Below are positions 49,701-60,697 of a DNA stretch of 64,000 nucleotides, piece by piece. The notes under the pieces are model-generated. The model was not told where the DNA came from. It was given only the letters and a program-made list of their open reading frames with translations, and ran no database searches. Numbering within the stretch: the first letter of the stretch is position 1; every line of letters starts with the position of its first letter. This DNA comes from Owenia fusiformis (lineage: Eukaryota; Annelida; Polychaeta; Sabellida; Oweniidae). The DNA lies in the NCBI GenBank assembly GCA_903813345.2, contig CAIIXF020000004.1, positions 20,682,477 through 20,746,476 of the forward strand, given 5' to 3'. Position numbers and translations under genes: made by a program.

Positions 49701-51183
49701 TTTGGGTTATACACCGTGAATATCAAATACAATATCTCCAAAAAGATTCACAAAATGTTACAACTTGGTGAAGTTATTAATGATTCAAAGTGCAAAAATG
49801 AGTGAAAAATGTTTAAATTCTCCGATATAATAAGAATGGTAACCATTCTTATAGAAAAATAATACTTAATTGTAAAAATCTTTAGTTTTCCTGGAATAAA
49901 GTATGCACTTTTGTGATTTTAGAACAAGACATGACAAGGAATGACATGAGCCAAAAATATTCTAAAATTGAAACAATTTTTTGTTTAGCCTGCTCGCTAT
50001 ATCTGATTCTCTCTTTATGTACAAATCAAAATCATTATGCAATAACGGAGTACGTTGGTTATCGCAAACAATTTCAAACGATTCTAACTTGAATTGTGAA
50101 TATTTTCTGATCATGAACATGGGAGGGACAATGGACCACTCAGCATACTTTTTCAAAAACATTGACCTAATTTCCACCAAAAATGCAACCTTTTATTATA
50201 TTGTTAAATATATAATTAGAATGTGCTTTGAGACATGTTTGATTTCCTAAAAGGAAAAGTTGATTGCGCCGGGGACTTTAAAGATACTGAATTTGATGAC
50301 CAAAATGAACTGAAACCAATGGATAACATGAGATTTTAAAATGGAGAAATAACATGGGGAACACTTATCTTAAAGCAATTAAGTTTTTCTTTCAAGAAAT
50401 ATTTGATACATTAGAATATAGAATAGTAATGCATTAAACATCGTAAAAATGATTGCATTTTTGGTGAAAATGAGGTCAATATCTTTGAAAAGTGTGTTGA
50501 TGGGTTGATTGTTAGTTAAATATCTCCGAGTCTGTTTGACTTTATTATTACTGTATACAATTTTCTTTGAGATAATGAATGGATCAAAAAGATATACCTG
50601 TCTTCATTGTCAGAAAATAGTCATAATCCAAGATATAACCGTCTGAAATTGTTTGCGATAACCAACATGTACGTGTTCCTTTAATATGATTTGCCAATAA
50701 AATACAATGGACTATGAAAATATCATAACTATATGTACTTACTGTTATTTTGTCTTGAGGAGCAATTGAACAACTAGTGTCCAATACGATCATTAAGTCA
50801 ATGGGTTCACAGCCAGATGGGGCTGGGACCACAATCGGGTTGACCGCTTGACCCATGCTGCCCTTCAAGAGAATACCGCCTGAAATAAATGGAATATAGC
50901 TTTAATATATAGTCAAGATTTAAAGCATCATAAGCGCCCTAAAATAAAATACACTCTAAAAATACAGCCTAAAAGAAATTGCATTCTTGATTAAATTCAT
51001 TGGATGTGAATAAGATCTAAAACTAAAATACAGCCATCCATAAGATTTTAGCTTTAAATAATGAAATAAAATAGTATAAAATCAGATATTCCTTATACAA
51101 TGTATAACCTGTATGACAAATAAAAGTATTTACTTACAAATTACTGCTAATGCACCAATTTGCCCCACGACGTGGGCTTTCAT
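37766..51183 (-). CDS. secreted vWA + ITIH C-terminal-like protein (gene copy 1)
   Basis: Eleven minus-strand exons in order: 51183-51138, 50879-50743, 46481-46384, 45558-45401, 41605-41386, 41119-41049, 40106-39852, 39527-39299, 39180-39068, 38976-38824, 37872-37766. All are GT-AG and in phase; 528 aa. Signal peptide about 1-25 (MKAHVVGQIGALAVICGILL). vWA domain about 40-243 with intact MIDAS: D49-T-S51-C-S53, Thr124/Thr126 in TRTDTAL, and D157 in LISDG. A Thr/Pro linker (about 252-291) contains two TTQAP...TNPP units. The C-terminal module starts VRGDPHVSCVLPSGDRICFD (RGD at 293-295) and ends LEDYLTDDDDLEIMFQAI. GDPH...ICF followed by a 200-residue beta-rich tail fits the ITIH heavy-chain C-terminal domain, distantly like vWD. 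The VIT domain of true ITIH is absent. Such secreted proteins act in extracellular matrix or plasma-like fluids; a shell- or mucus-matrix role is possible but not shown. Confidence 0.88.
38325..38625. repeat. dispersed repeat with GCGTAGCCA end, opposite orientation
   Basis: Same family as 26905-27042. It lies in the last intron of vWA/ITIH copy 1 and contains a poly-C/poly-A tract near 38365. Confidence 0.6.
43242..44124 (+). mobile_element. 5'-truncated LINE with 14-bp target-site duplication
   Basis: ATGTCTAGTAGTTT occurs at 43228-43241 and 44125-44138 and brackets the insert. The 3' end carries CCAATAAAAAATAAAACAAA, a polyA signal plus A-rich tail. The 5' part is an open frame to 43536 ending LNDMQETFLKTWRWVIELLS, which looks like the tail of a retrotransposon polyprotein but is not firmly recognised. 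Confidence 0.8.
43552..44066 (+). repeat. three tandem copies of about 165-180 bp in the LINE 3' UTR
   Basis: Units start AAGGTATGGAGTA at 43552, 43733 and 43897 and each contains GTAAATTATATTGTTTGGAA and GAAGATGAGCTGTTGAAA. Units 2 and 3 are almost identical. Confidence 0.9.
45661..45772. repeat. 112-bp near-perfect palindrome
   Basis: CAGTCAGTATGCAGTTATGA pairs with TCATAACTGCATACTGACTG, and both arms hold an inner GGGTCAAGCCCAAATCATGA-type block. It lies in the intron between exons 3 and 4 of vWA/ITIH copy 1. Confidence 0.9.
45839..46377. mobile_element. 539-bp hairpin MITE inserted at a splice donor
   Basis: Ends CACTGGTGATCCACTCGATT and its exact inverse pair almost over the full length. 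The 5-bp duplication ATTTA flanks it (45834-45838 and 46378-46382). On the gene strand the right-hand duplication is part of GTAAAT, the donor of exon 3. A related, broken copy lies at about 55395-56240. Confidence 0.9.
46533..48418. mobile_element. nested TIR element cluster (CCTATCACAC ends)
   Basis: Outer ends CCTCCTATCACACTAAACTA and its inverse at 48352-48418 match over about 65 bp (CCAGTCCTACAAAAATGT). Similar ends occur inside, at about 47666-47682 and 48068-48085, so at least two related elements are combined. The ACGGGAGATTT...TTTGACGTTG block near 46640 recurs near 47070 and inverted near 61030; a further relative of the 47450-47690 part lies at 52955-53115. Confidence 0.7.
47884..47953 (+). 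repeat. ATGGT/ATGAT microsatellite
   Basis: About 70 bp of TATGGTATGGTA-type pentamer repeats with interruptions. Confidence 0.9.
48429..49718. mobile_element. 1.29-kb Transib-like element carrying a mini-gene
   Basis: The inverted ends are CACGGTGTATAACCCAAACG and its exact inverse, extending through CTCCTACATGCACG(A/G)CGGAGCG. A 5-bp duplication AATAT flanks it (48424-48428, 49719-49723). CAC-n-GTG-type termini and 5-bp duplications are typical of the Transib superfamily, related to RAG recombination signals. The motif AAACGCTCC or its inverse occurs about ten times inside. There is no transposase; a small spliced gene lies at 48507-49038. Confidence 0.75.
48507..49038 (+). CDS. two-exon 45-aa passenger gene inside the Transib-like element
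   Basis: Exon 1 (48507-48536) reads MAANEDSTMT and ends at a GTAAGT donor. After a polypyrimidine CATTTTCAG, exon 2 (48931-49038) reads IIREEFRIESISQKRVVLVR and continues QIETSEPGGAKRATS to a TGA. The junction is phase 0. The ATG context AAAATGG is good. I recognise no family. The size is small and only splice signals and frame support it; a chance ORF is possible. Confidence 0.45.
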
Positions 51184-51323
51184 CTTTGTGTTAAACATGT
51201 ACGGACTTGCTAGTTTATCTAGTTATGTCCGTTTAACACAAGTGATGCCAATGGTCTCTCGTCTGGCCTCTCGTTCTAGAACGCCCCCCGGTGAGTCTCC
51301 ACGTTCCAATGTGTCACTTGGTA

Positions 51324-51330
51324 TTATATA
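51324..51330 (-). promoter_or_regulatory. TATA-like box upstream of vWA/ITIH copy 1
   Basis: TATATAA on the minus strand lies about 140 bp before the ATG at 51183, which would give a 5' UTR near 110 nt. Between them is an imperfect palindrome (GTGTTAAACATGTACGGAC with GTCCGTTTAACAC). Confidence 0.4.
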
Positions 51331-51399
51331 CACATTGCAGTGCTCTCTGCATGCCAGTTACCACATATTGTTGATCACAACATTCGAGATTTAGAAGAT

Positions 51400-53167
51400 A
51401 TCGCGTGAATTGATTGACAGCAGTTGTCACTATGTTTAAGGTGACACTTGCCATCGATCAATGCAAGTTATGATGAGTTTCAATCTTCGAATAATGCACG
51501 ACTTCACCAGACACATTGCAGTGTTTTCCATTTTATTGTACACACTGAAATGAGGTTCAACAATTGTCTCTCTTATGATCTGATCAGTAATCTGCATTAA
51601 TGAGTTTTGCATACTTACTTTTTATTACATGATTGTTGCTATCGGGGTGCTGCTTTCCCCTATGACTGCTTGTGCTCATGTGCTATTTGTTTTCATTTCT
51701 CTAAATTGAGTCGTACTGTATATATCAAGCCTCTGACCAACTAGCCCAAACTATATTGCATTATTAAAACTTTGCCGGGCCAGTTCTAGGGGTTTTGGTG
51801 CTAGTTTAGAAGGCGTTCATTTTACTATATCGACCTGGGCAATATGTGACTTCATAGTGGTGGTCAAGAATCCATTTAACGACCGGTCGAGAATGTATTT
51901 AACGACCGGCAAGTGTTTTTGTTGAAATGCGACGGAGGGGAGGAGACGGAGGGGGGGTAATATGTCCATAAGGTGGAATAAATTTACACAAATTCTTATA
52001 TTTAAAAATGAACTCAGTAACTCGATATGAAACTGGCATGTTACCTCTCCGAAATGTGAAAAACTGAGGAAATTTGGAGTTAGAGAACATAAAGTCAAGT
52101 AACATCTCTAATCATGGGTTATAGACATATTACCCCCCCCCCCCTCGTTCCCCCCGCATCCGTCCCATTTTAATGATTTTCGATTATTTTGTATTTAAAG
52201 ACTTAACGTTTTTTCCATACCGTGCACCTATCCATTGGACAATTCATTATAGTAAACTTTCCCTTGAAAAATAAAATTTTAAATATTTGTTGAATATTCT
52301 TGCACCTGCCCCCCCCCCACCCAACTTTTCCTATCACCGGGCGTGATACTGTACAAGCTGTTGCTAATATTTGAGTATTCAAAATGGATTGGGTTATATT
52401 TTACTATATATATTCAATTTGTATAGTTCGCGCATACATGAAATGTCTTCCTACACATTATTGAATTGTTTATCAAATGTAACGACAATGTTGTTTAATA
52501 TAAAAAGATCATCAACAAGATCATATTTCCGAATATTGAATAATAAGTTAACCAACGTTTCAGAATTGGATTGAACCTTTCTCTATATGAAATTCCTACG
52601 TACAGTAGTCAAACAGCCGGTACAACGAAACAATACATTGATATAAAAGCTAATTTAACAGTTCGGATACTTTCAACATTGTCAAATATACAGTTAATTG
52701 AGCATTGATATAATCAACGCAACACGTACGAGTGCCATATTTTCATGTAAAATTTCTTTGTAACATTAATCAATGATTTTTTTCAATTTTTTTTAAATAG
52801 CTTATTAGATTAATGTTTATAAGTAAAGGGTCAATGGCCCTAAATTAGAATGAGAGAATCTCATTGAATGAAAGTCTTTAACGCGTCCATAAGAGGATTG
52901 AAGTACTGCAATTATGTTCGAACTCGTAGTCTAGTGCTAGTAAGTCATCTTGTTTGAAGTACTTTGCCATACGATCTGATAACAGAAAGGTGTGGTCACC
53001 ATCGAATTTTGAAATGGAACTACAGTGTACGTCATTTCCGTTCGCACATAGTTTAAAACCATTTCGGCAGCATTTTGAAGAACGTAGTGACAACTACTTT
53101 GGTGTTATAGCTGTTTTTCCTAACTTGTTTATAAGCATTGATAAACAAATGTCAACAAGTAATATCA
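51400..53167. other. between the two vWA/ITIH copies, no gene seen
   Basis: Contains poly-C tracts near 52134 and 52310 and a relative of the 47.5-kb repeat at 52955-53115 (TTTTGAAGAACGYAGTG). No exon evidence. Confidence 0.45.
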
Positions 53168-54083
53168 GGCTTTTATAGAGAGGTTTGTATACCAGACGCA
53201 GGGAGACAGATGGTATGGGGCAGGCGCTACGCTGTGTCTGGTGCACAAACGCTACATTTATTCCTGTTCGTTTCAAGTAACGCTACACCAACACCAGTTT
53301 AATTATACATTGATTGTCCATGCATTAAATGTTCGAGAATACTATATTTGTATCATTATGCACTATCGCAGTGAGGCTAATTGATAAAGCAACCCAATTT
53401 GGGTTTTGTCGTCACAATAATAGCGATTACAAGCTAGTGATGTTTAATCAGCCAAATGGGCTTTGTCATGGATGTAATACCTTCATTTTAGTGTTTTAAA
53501 CACACGTAATCAGACCAAGTTGGTCGTCGTCATAGTTATGAGTTAAATACTTCTCTGTTCATCCCAAATTGGGCGTCGTCAAATACAATGATGGTATATT
53601 TTTGAGTTTTTGTCTCGGTATAATTTAGATTAACACATAGTCGAGAAATCTTGGCACACAATAGAATATCAAGTATATCGTTGTTATCATTAACCAACTG
53701 GTATGTATGTGTCAATGTATTGTTGAATTTAAGGTCAGAAGTTTGAGTTGTCGGCTTACATTACAAACCTAATGGGGTATGATATACCGTACGTATGCTC
53801 TAAACAACACTTTCCGTGGATTTATAGACCGAGAAGAGTATTTGTACGTGTATATGTGCGCCATTAAGTGATGTTAGTTGACAGTAGCAACCCGAATAGG
53901 GTTTTGTCGTCAAAATAGCGATATATATGGATACCTCCTCTAGCAATACGAGGCCCCTCAAAATGAGTTTCATTTGGAATGTGGTTAATTTCAAGTTTAT
54001 TATACTATATTTAGTATATCCTGACTGTGAGACGAGATTTTTCGGAGTGCTAATCACTGGCAGAGTCTTGTTTTGTCTTGCGT
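53168..54083 (-). repeat. duplicated 3' flank / probable 3' UTR, copy 2
   Basis: Counterpart of 36907-37765, with the same AATAAA (minus, 53257-53262) and five palindrome-plus-GTCGTC motifs at 53391, 53451, 53513, 53563 and 53889. Confidence 0.75.
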
Positions 54084-57000
54084 TTAAATGGCTTGAAACA
54101 TTATTTCCAGATCATCGTCGTTTGTTAAGTAATCTTCGAGGATTCTGTTTATGCCTTCTTTAGATGCAATGGATACTGGTTTGTAGCATCCTAAACAGAA
54201 GATAGCCATCTTAAGATGCATGTACGTAGTGATATCATAAGGAGAACCAAATATGTCAGTCGATTTGATGTGATATCCTAAAGGGGATAAAATCGTACCT
54301 AAAATACAGCAGTGTGGGCTTGTTGACCCAGAAAGCAAGATGGCTGCCGAAAAATTAATCGGCTCTAGAGCCTTTTAACATAAGATGTGTAAAAATTTGA
54401 AGTAGTTCGGTTGAGTGGTTTTCCTTGAATACCGATGACAAGAAAAGTGAGACGCCGACCACCAGTTCACCTCTCTGAAAACTTCAAAAATGGCCGCTAA
54501 AAAAGATGCTCGAGAAATTCTTATCATTTAAAACGTGTAAAACTGTGAAGCTAATTCCTTAAGTGGTTTTCAGGGATCCCGATGATAAGATTAATCTATA
54601 AACGATCATCAGAAAGCAAGATGGCAGCCGAAACGTTAATCCGCTTTAGAATTTCTTACCGTGTATCATATGTGAAAATTTGAAATAATTCTGTTCAGTT
54701 ATTTTCCTTGAATGGCGTTGACAAGATTAATCTAAAAACTTCCAAAATGTCCACAAGAAAGCAAGATGGCCGTTGAAATGTTAAGCAGATCTAAAAGTTC
54801 TTTACCATGTAACATGTGCAAGAATGTGAAGCAATTACAGTTAACGGGTTTCTTTCAATCGCGATGACAAGAAACTTCAGACGCCGTCGCCTACCTGCTC
54901 GCCAAGTTGACGACAAGATGTGTATTAAGTAATTCCGTTTGGTGGGTTTCCTGGGATCCAAGTGGCAAGATTTATCCAAGAACTTCCAAAATGCACACCA
55001 GTAAGCAAAATGGCCACCGAAAACAATATATGGTGTAAAGTTTCTTACCATGTAAGATGTGTACAATTTTTAAGAAATTCAATGAAGTGATTTTCCTTGA
55101 ATCGGTAAATTTTTCAAAATGGCCGCCAGAAAGCAATATAATGGCCGAGAGGTTAAGCAGTTTAGAAGTTCTTTACCATGTACCATGTGTAAAAGTTTGG
55201 AGATTGTCTTCCTAGAATCGCAATGACAAAAAAAGTGAGACGCCAGTGCCTACTGCTGCAACCCACCACCGCCTGCCCGCTCGCCAAACTGACGACAATA
55301 TCATACCTTTTTAGGTACGATAAAAACCGCAAAACATCAATACAGACGTTTGATATGATATGACAGACAAAAGGTAAAAATTTCCAAAGAAACGATAAAA
55401 CTACTGGCGGTCCACTCGAAAATGTCGGAACCTCGAAGGTACGGTTTTTCTTTTTTCCGTATTTCTGTTTACAATCCTAACTTAATTGGTTTGCATGGTA
55501 GTCCATGGTATTAAATCTCTCGGACGTTTAGTAAAGTAGCTGGTAGCACACTATAGTGCAGCGATATTTGACCTCACATTAATATACCTACATAATATGT
55601 TCCCAAATAATTCGTATTATAACCGTGTAATATACTTCCGGATTTTTGGCTGAATTATGCCTATCATAAGCAGAGGTAAAAAATTACCAAAAACTAAAAT
55701 CCAAATTTTTCACAATTTGGGGTACACAATGTAACAGAAAATAATACAAAATGATTTTAAAAATATGATTTAAAAATTATAGTAAATGTTTACATTATTA
55801 TAATCTTTGTTGTCTGTATACATAGAATAACGGTCTGTGTCTTATAAAATGTATAAAAGTTTGAATCAAAATATTTACGATTTTCGACCCCTTGTGGTGA
55901 AAGATATTTTTCGACCCAAAAGTCGGATTTTTTTAGCAAATGACATTTTAAAAGAATCAAAACACAAGCACCTCCTTTAATTTGCTTCAAATATTGCTGC
56001 GCTAAAGTGTGCTACGGATTTTTCATATTCGGAAGTCATTTCATGGACTATGTCATCATTTCGCGAACATGTACATTTTCTTAGACATATGATACTGACA
56101 CACGATTGTGATAAAAAAAAGTCGTGGGAACTGTGCCTACAATGCTTGGAAAAAGAAAAATCTTACCATCGAGGTTCCGACATTTTGGTACCGAAATGAA
56201 ATGTTTCTGTAACCAGCGTAATCGAGTGGATCACAAGTGAACACGGAGCAATCAGATCATAAATATTGTCAACCCCTACTCCCATCAATACTAAGATTGT
56301 CAAATGTCTTTACACACCTTTCCTCATGGTAAGATCGACGCTGACATCATTCGCAGTAAGGACTCCATTTTTAATTTCATGATTTCCCGTAAAGAAGTGT
56401 TTGCTGTTAAACTTCAATGGCTTGTTGGTTGGCATGCTGGCCTTGGTAAAAGCGGAGGAACAGATATCTCCTGAAAGAGAACAGCATATGTTAGCACAAG
56501 GGCCAAACAGAGAAAACCTAAGAGTTAGTGTTTACACTAGTTTTAAACATAGCAGAAACCTAACAGATATGAGCACAACTAGTCTAATGGCATACATTGA
56601 AACAATCTTGAATGTAGTATCAGGCTCAGCAAGCAAAAACAAAAGCGCTGTCAATTTTTGTCTCATATCCTTCCGTGTCATGTCTATTCTCTAAAAATAC
56701 CTTAGGTGCATACCTTATTTGAGAAAAACGAAAGATTCTTATATCATTCATTTTTCTATGAATGTTGTTACCATAATCATAATTTTGTTAAGCTTTGATT
56801 CTTCAGCAATTAATGACACATCGTGGATCTTATGGTAGATAAATGGCACATTTGATATATACAGTAGTAAGGGATATATTGGTAAGTCAATTTTACATGT
56901 TACTTAAGAGGGCAAACCAAAGTGGGATGCATTTGGGTATAGGAAAACGGCCAAATATACGCTCTTTTCAATGGATTCGGCTGAAGTAAACAATTTGGGC

Positions 57001-58518
57001 AACATTAATTACTATTTTAAGTCACTTAAAGCAAACTATGTAGTGGTTAGGTCTACGACTAGCCCTTGAAAAGACAGAGGAACAATGTTTAATATATGTT
57101 TTTATCCAGTCATGATTAAAGGAAGAAGATGATTATTTTGATGATATATTTTGTAATAAAATCCAATATCCTCTAAAATGTCCTTTCGCCCATCTTGTTG
57201 AATCAGAATCCTGAGTTACCAAGTCAATAATCAACGATACAGAAATCCTAGTGTGATATGGTTAATTGAGGATGCTTAAGAAGATTCAGGTTTTACAATG
57301 ATATATACACTTTTCATCTATAACAATTACAAATGTATATTTGTAAGGATTCAGAAATGATATCTTAAAAATCTTTAGCTTATGTTAAGTTATTCCATGA
57401 AAAGTTTGAAATTCACAAAAATATGTTCTCTAGCCATTGAAATGGAAAATTATATGTACCCACAAATCCACCTGCAACGACGGACTTATCATAGGCAAGG
57501 TCAAAATCAAGATGGTTGTTGTACTTCATAACGGCGACTCTGCCAAATTCAGGGCTCTCAATCCATAAATACCTGAAAAAATCAATCAAGTACGAAAAGT
57601 GAAAACAAATGGTGAAGTGTGTTTGGCATATGCTTGGTCTTTATCTTCATGGCAATCATGCTTGCATATTTCCTTCTCACCTGTTTTCGATTTCTGCCTT
57701 TACATTCCCGAAAGTATGTTGAGACTTATGCGACCTCAACCAGGAAAGCTTTGTTTCTCGACCAGTCTCGTGATCCAAAATGGAGGTACCGGAAATTGTT
57801 GCAATAATGTTGACGCTCTGGCTTTGAATATACACCGTATCTACGAACAGCAAGTCTTTACTGGATGTAGACGCCTCAACAGATACAAATGTTGCCAACA
57901 CCTTCGTTCCTTAAAGAGAGATAAAGTTAACAGCGAATTATTTACTTTTTCGATAAACGCATCTTCTTATGGTGGACGCAGGTATTCCGATTTGAGAAGC
58001 AATGTATTAATTACTTTCTCGAAAAAAATGCCTCTTATGGTGGACGCCGGTGTTTAAATCTTAGAAGAGTTCAACTGATAATACCAATTTCTGGCACAAT
58101 GTGATAAATACATAATAAGTTATAATGTTACCTGAAACAAGTTCAACTCCTGAATTTCACCCTCGAGATACTTCATAATAAATATCTAATGTACTTGTCA
58201 CTTGGGTGATTGTGAACGTGAAGTTAACTTATCTTTTAGATTAGAATGTTCCAATACATTCCTACTTACGACTACGTTTATCATCAAAGAACAGATATGT
58301 TTTCCCAGGGTCTCCATATGCGTCAAAGCAGATACGGTCACCGGATGGTAGCATGCAAGAAACATGAGGGTCGCCACGCACAGTTGTTGTGGTTCGATCA
58401 GTAGTAGTCCTACGAGGGTTTGTAGGCGCTTGTGTAGGTACATATGTAGATGCTTGTGTAGGCGCTTGTGTAGTAACACCAGCTGGGTTAACTGTATTGC
58501 CTGTATCTCCTCCAGTCC
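54084..58518 (-). CDS. vWA/ITIH-type paralogue, last five exons (gene copy 2, partial)
   Basis: Minus-strand exons 58518-58270, 57909-57681, 57572-57460, 56470-56318 and 54190-54084 correspond to exons 7-11 of copy 1. Four of the five have identical lengths (229, 113, 153, 107 nt) and all phases agree. The protein keeps TTVRGDPHVSCMLPSGDRIC and the tail ILEDYLTNDDDLEIMFQAI. Substitutions in exon 8 are largely silent, so the copy is probably functional. The Thr/Pro linker differs (TQAPTQASTYVPTQAPTNPR). Upstream vWA exons are not found before 64000; in copy 1 they reach 11 kb further upstream, so they probably lie beyond the window. Introns 7-9 are similar in size, but intron 9 is 989 nt against 91 nt in copy 1, and the last intron holds two mobile elements. 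Confidence 0.85.
54291..55321. mobile_element. 1-kb element: short TIRs around a diverged tandem array
   Basis: Ends ATCGTACCTAAAA (54292) and TTTTAGGTACGAT (ending 55321) are exact inverses. Between them lie about six diverged copies of a unit of roughly 170 bp with AGAAAGCAAGATGGCNGCCG, then TTACCATGTAACATGTG, then GATGACAAGA. It lies in the last intron of vWA/ITIH copy 2. Confidence 0.75.
55498..56052. repeat. fold-back insertion within a broken MITE
   Basis: TAGTCCATGGTATTAAATCT near 55498 is matched by TTCATGGACTATGTC at 56039; CACACTATAGTGCAGCGATA is matched by TATTGCTGCGCTAAAGTGTG. A partial relative is at 9465-9560 in intron 3 of the lipid-transfer gene. The outer sequences (55395-55460 and 56055-56240) belong to the 45839-46377 MITE family, so this element inserted into such a copy. 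Confidence 0.65.
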
Positions 58519-59770
58519 CTAGACATAATGGGTTACACATGTTACAAATTGTAGCAATCTAAACATACAACAATTTATCATATGATATGAGGTTTCGGAT
58601 ACATAACAGAGGGATATAGTATTAATATATTTAGGAAGCGGAACATGCAGTGTGGGCCAAAAAACAATACCAAAGTTTAAAGATGAATATCATATGATAT
58701 ACGATGTTAAATGTATGTTAAACGTATGTTAAATGCACAGCACAGCATGTAGACATATTCAGTTTAAAAATAAATCATTTACTAACAATGTGACACCATC
58801 TGATTGAAAAACCGTTGTTTTCTTTTGGAATTGGAGGTTAGAATTGACATCAAGTTTATATATTTTTGAACATATTTTCTATCCGTCCCTCCCATTAAAT
58901 AATAGAGACCTTAAGATATACGGACGACCTGTACGTGTACTTGTAATTACACGTACACGTACAGGTTTTTTAAATGTTCCTTTTGTGCGCCTAAAATAAG
59001 TCCTTAGTCACTCGTCGAAGTGTACGTCTACGAAACAAGGAATTAGTGGGTATCTGGTGATGAAAGTATGATATTTTTTTAAAATTTTTTTTAAAAACCA
59101 TTGGATTGTCCGTTTATCCCAGGGAAATCATTACCCATTAATGTCCATGAGTGGATATATGATATCTTCACAAGTGAGCGCAGTGAATGAGAAAAGATAT
59201 TGATATCCATGAGTGGATATAAATTATATTTTTTCAAAACCATAGGATTGTCCGTACATACATATATATCCCCCGCTGTATATCTCTCGCTCCAATATTC
59301 CGGGGAAAACGTTTTTGTCCAGTGTAGAAACAGTCAATTTTTTATATGTTATATCTTGCAAAAGCAAAACTGTTAAAATGGATGCAGCAGACGGTAGCAT
59401 TTCTTTTGACCAAAATGTTGATGGTTTTTTCGAAAATAATGAGAATGAGAACACTTTAAAAAACAAATCTGCGCTATTGGTGTCCTAAAAACCGCACTCG
59501 TGAAATCTTACTTGTCATGAGATAAATCAGTTATGCGATGCTCGGATTTTAATATGGGGTATATCCCTCGGGAAATATGATATCTTACCTCGGAGTCTCG
59601 GACCATCCGGGCCCTCGGTAAGATATCTATATTCCCCTTAGCAAGATAGGATATATCCCAAATACAGAACCTCCCATAACCCTCATTTATCCCATGGTTG
59701 CAAGGATATAGATCGAATATCACCTGAAGATATATTTGATATGTGGATCAAGATATCATATTTTAGCAAA

Positions 59771-59915
59771 AAACAACCATCGAATATCACTTTTGAAACC
59801 ATCGAATCTCACTTTTTCATATTAGAAATCTTGAAACCATCGAGTATCACTTTTTATATTAAAGAAAGTGATATTCCATGGTTTCAAAAGTGATATTTGA
59901 TGGTTTCGATTTTTA
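59771..59915. repeat. hairpin of ACCATCGAATATCAC units
   Basis: GAAACCATCGAATMTCACTT occurs three times and then inverted twice (AAAGTGATATTYSATGGTTTC), giving a foldable array. Confidence 0.8.
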
Positions 59916-60279
59916 AAATTTTCGTATACTTTACATCAAACAACTGATAACAGAACAAAACAGTCTGGCATGTAAAGGAGAAAGCGAAATAGTCTAGTCT
60001 GCCGGAACAGTATGGCTTTCACATATGTGATACAATAATGGCAATACGAATTGCCATTATTTCATACTTGAAATTATCTGCAACTTTACCCATAGGATTC
60101 GTTATTTATTGAACCATAGCACATACACAGCTATTCGACAGATACGTTACTTTTAAATTAATAACATAAATAAACAGCACATTGCTTTTTTAGTCATTTA
60201 TCAATGGTTCAAAACTCACGTTCCAACTAACCTGTAAAGTGCCAAATTCACGTCTTGCCGCTCGTGTAAAATGAATGGA

Positions 60280-60697
60280 GAGGTTAAGGTACAGCTGGAA
60301 AGTAACATTTTGGTAAAAAATTGCTATACCTGCACATTTTATTTTCTGGTACAAAATAAAGTATGAAGCCATGTGTCAATTCCCTTGCTTTTTTCAGGAA
60401 AGTATCATTACATTGTCTTCTTTTAAAATATCTGGTAGGCGTTCAATGGGAACTCCAGGAAATTCTGATATTTCACCATTTCTATTTTTCCAAATTTTCT
60501 TTCAAAGTTTCCAGACAACACAGGAGCTACCATTGACCTGTTTCCAGATATTCTAAAAGAAGACAGTGTAGTGATACTTTCCTGAAAAAAGCAAGGAAAT
60601 ACACATATGCATTCATACTTAATTTTGTACCAGAAGATAACATGTGCAGGTATAGCAATTTTTTACCAAAATGTTACTTTCCAGCTGAACCTTAAGC
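60280..60697. repeat. 420-bp fold-back
   Basis: CAGCTGGAAAGTAACATTTT pairs with AAAATGTTACTTTCCAGCTG; CTTGCTTTTTTCAGGAAAGT pairs with ACTTTCCTGAAAAAAGCAAG. The centre is near 60490. Confidence 0.9.

Noticed and set aside
59771-59915. CRISPR-like array of ACCATCGAATATCAC repeats
   Set aside because: Repeats are few, unequally spaced, partly inverted, and in an animal genome; they form a hairpin.
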